Of a DNA stretch of 64,000 nucleotides, positions 62,858 to 64,000 are shown one piece after another. Under the pieces are notes generated by a model. That model saw only the letters and a list, made by a program, of their open reading frames with translations. It searched no databases and was not told where the DNA came from. This stretch comes from Polaromonas sp. AER18D-145. GTDB lineage: Bacteria; Pseudomonadota; Gammaproteobacteria; Burkholderiales; Burkholderiaceae_C. How positions within the stretch are numbered: position 1 is the stretch's first letter; each line of letters begins with the position of its first letter. The position numbers and the translations under genes were made by a program. The stretch covers positions 1 through 64,000 of the forward strand of contig NZ_NBZV01000027.1 of assembly GCF_002379095.1 (NCBI RefSeq), written 5' to 3'.

Positions 62858-64000
62858 GGTGGCTTGCCTCTTCGGCCAGCGTAGCCTGCAGTGCGGCCAG
62901 CGCGCCGCGGGCCAGATGCGCGCTGCTTTCTTCGTCCATCACATAGGGCGGCATGGCGTAAATGGTGTTGCCGATGGGGCGCAGCAGCACGCCGTGCGCC
63001 ATCGCGTGCTGGTGGTAGCGCTGCGCAAAATGCGGCAGCACGGTGTCCACGTCCCAGGCCCAGATCATGCCCAGCCGGCGCGCATGCCGGATGCGCGCAT
63101 GGCCGGTCAAGGACGCGAAAGCCTGGTCCAGTGTCTGGGCCAGCACGACGTTGTGTGCCAGCACATCGTTCCGGGAAAACAGCGCCAGCGTTGCCAGCGC
63201 GGCCCGGCAGGCCAGCGGGTTGCCGGTGTACGAGTGGGAATGCAGAAAGCCGCGTGCCACCTCGTCGTCGTAAAAAGCCTCGTACACGGTGTCGGTGGTG
63301 AGGACCGCCGACAAGGGCAGGGTGCCGCCGGTCAACCCTTTCGACAGGCAAATAAAGTCGGGCCGGATGCCGGCTTGCTGGTGCGCGAACATCGTGCCGG
63401 TGCGGCCGAAGCCGGTGGCGATTTCGTCGACGACCAGATGCACCTCGTAGTGATCACACAGCGCGCGGACCCGGCGCAGGTAGCCGGCATCGTGCATGGC
63501 CATGCCGGCCGCGCATTGCACCAGGGGCTCGACGATCAGGGCAGCGGTTTCGTGGTGGTGCTCGGCCAGCCAGGCTTGCAGCGCGTTGGCGGCGCGTTGC
63601 GCCACATCGGCAGCGTTCTCACCGGGCAGCGCCGTTCGGGCATCGGGGCTGGGCACGGTCGCGGCCAGCCGCACCAGCGGCGCGTAGGCTTCCCGGAAAA
63701 TGGCAATATCGGTCACGGCCAGCGCGCCCACGGTTTCGCCGTGGTAGCCGCCGGCCAGGCCCACAAAGCGGCACTTGCCGGGCCGCCCGGTGTTGCGCCA
63801 GTAGTGGGCGCTCATCTTCAGCGCAATCTCGGTGGCCGAGGCGCCGTCGCTGCCGTAAAAAGCATGACCCAGGCCCGTCAGCGCGGCCAGCTGTTCGGAC
63901 AGCTCCACCACCGGCTGGTGGGTGAAACCGGCCAGCATCACGTGGTCAAGCCGGCCCAGCTGGTCCACCAGCGCTGCCCGGATCGCCGGATGGTTGTGGC
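62850..64000 (-). CDS. bioA: DAPA aminotransferase BioA (5' end beyond the window)
   Basis: PLP-dependent transfer of an amino group from SAM to KAPA, giving DAPA. The visible 383 residues run from HNHPAIRAALVDQLG through the HHETAALIVEPLVQ segment, DEIATGFGRTGTMF and the PLP-lysine in SKGLTGGTLPLSAVL to the C-terminus. The frame is open to 64000 with no start, so the N-terminal part (about 60-70 residues) lies outside. First gene seen of the biotin/pantothenate run. Confidence 0.95.
   Translation of the reverse strand, partial: HNHPAIRAALVDQLGRLDHVMLAGFTHQPVVELSEQLAALTGLGHAFYGSDGASATEIALKMSAHYWRNTGRPGKCRFVGLAGGYHGETVGALAVTDIAIFREAYAPLVRLAATVPSPDARTALPGENAADVAQRAANALQAWLAEHHHETAALIVEPLVQCAAGMAMHDAGYLRRVRALCDHYEVHLVVDEIATGFGRTGTMFAHQQAGIRPDFICLSKGLTGGTLPLSAVLTTDTVYEAFYDDEVARGFLHSHSYTGNPLACRAALATLALFSRNDVLAHNVVLAQTLDQAFASLTGHARIRHARRLGMIWAWDVDTVLPHFAQRYHQHAMAHGVLLRPIGNTIYAMPPYVMDEESSAHLARGALAALQATLAEEASHHG

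Noticed and set aside
1-64000. CRISPR array, rRNA genes, integrases or IS transposases
   Set aside because: None was seen; the only regular repeats are the dispersed families described, which lack equal spacers.

Overview
The window is GC-rich, densely packed chromosomal DNA from a betaproteobacterium. Gene order and protein sequences (hemA-prfA-prmC-grxD, pilB-pilC-pilD-coaE-zapD-yacG, rplU-rpmA-obgE-proB, ubiE-Tim44-ubiJ-ubiB, a large FAD/Fe-S hydroxyacid dehydrogenase fusion), plus short dispersed repeats, point to the family Comamonadaceae, most likely a Polaromonas- or Rhodoferax-like organism. That placement is inference from recognised families; no database was searched. Almost all genes are core housekeeping. 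No prophage, integron, CRISPR array, rRNA operon or transposase gene was seen.

Layout. 0-7.4 kb: proS, rppH, a CNP1-like secreted protein, proB, obgE, rpmA, rplU, ispB and tRNA-Pro(CGG). 7.5-13.4 kb: type IV pilus assembly genes pilB, pilC, pilD with coaE, zapD and yacG. 13.4-17.4 kb (minus strand): hemA, prfA, prmC, grxD. 17.5-22.8 kb: a small membrane protein, then the glycerol-3-phosphate ABC importer ugpB-A-E-C and ugpQ (minus strand). 22.9-27.3 kb: the 1317-residue FAD/Fe-S oxidoreductase and a DUF971 protein. 27.5-33 kb: ubiE, a Tim44-like protein, ubiJ, ubiB and a sodium:solute symporter. 33-42.5 kb: FmdB zinc ribbon, DUF502, aspS, nudB-like, clsB-like, folE, a 270-bp composite palindrome, a BLUF blue-light sensor, an EamA transporter, DUF429, a secreted nuclease, and CsbD and BON stress proteins. 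42.7-47.4 kb: a five-gene minus-strand envelope-stress-like operon, then a CHASE3 histidine kinase, a divergent LuxR-type response regulator and an orphan receiver. 47.7-58 kb: AsmA, a MoeB/ThiF E1-like protein, ctpA, gpmA, rhodanese, grxC, secB, gpsA, a repeat-rich non-coding stretch, and a second YqjD/YqjE/YqjK-like membrane cluster. 58-64 kb: the biotin/pantothenate operon bioA(partial)-bioD-bioF-bioB-panB-panC on the minus strand.

The most unusual content lies in the repeats. A family of about 57-bp repeats (core pieces TTGCTAT, ATAGCTGCTTGCGCCCGT, GGGCTGGAGGC) occurs at eleven recognisable places. Four copies lie in frame inside genes: gpsA, the FAD/Fe-S oxidoreductase, a small membrane protein, and the signal peptide of the secreted nuclease, whose hydrophobic core is encoded by the repeat. 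One copy forms a terminator-like hairpin between ugpB and ugpA. Separately, a 270-bp element with 28-bp terminal inverted repeats and two internal long hairpins sits directly on the folE stop codon and looks like a transposase-less (MITE-like) element. A second short repeat recurs in the ug​p and ubi regions, and a mosaic of non-coding repeats fills 55.7-56.2 kb.

Functional themes are respiration and cofactor supply (ubiquinone, heme, folate, biotin, pantothenate/CoA), translation (aspS, proS, prfA, L21/L27, tRNA-Pro), phosphate-linked lipid metabolism (ugp, ugpQ, gpsA, clsB) and envelope stress. The two-component system at 44.9-47.4 kb is flanked by small stress-type membrane proteins and may control them.
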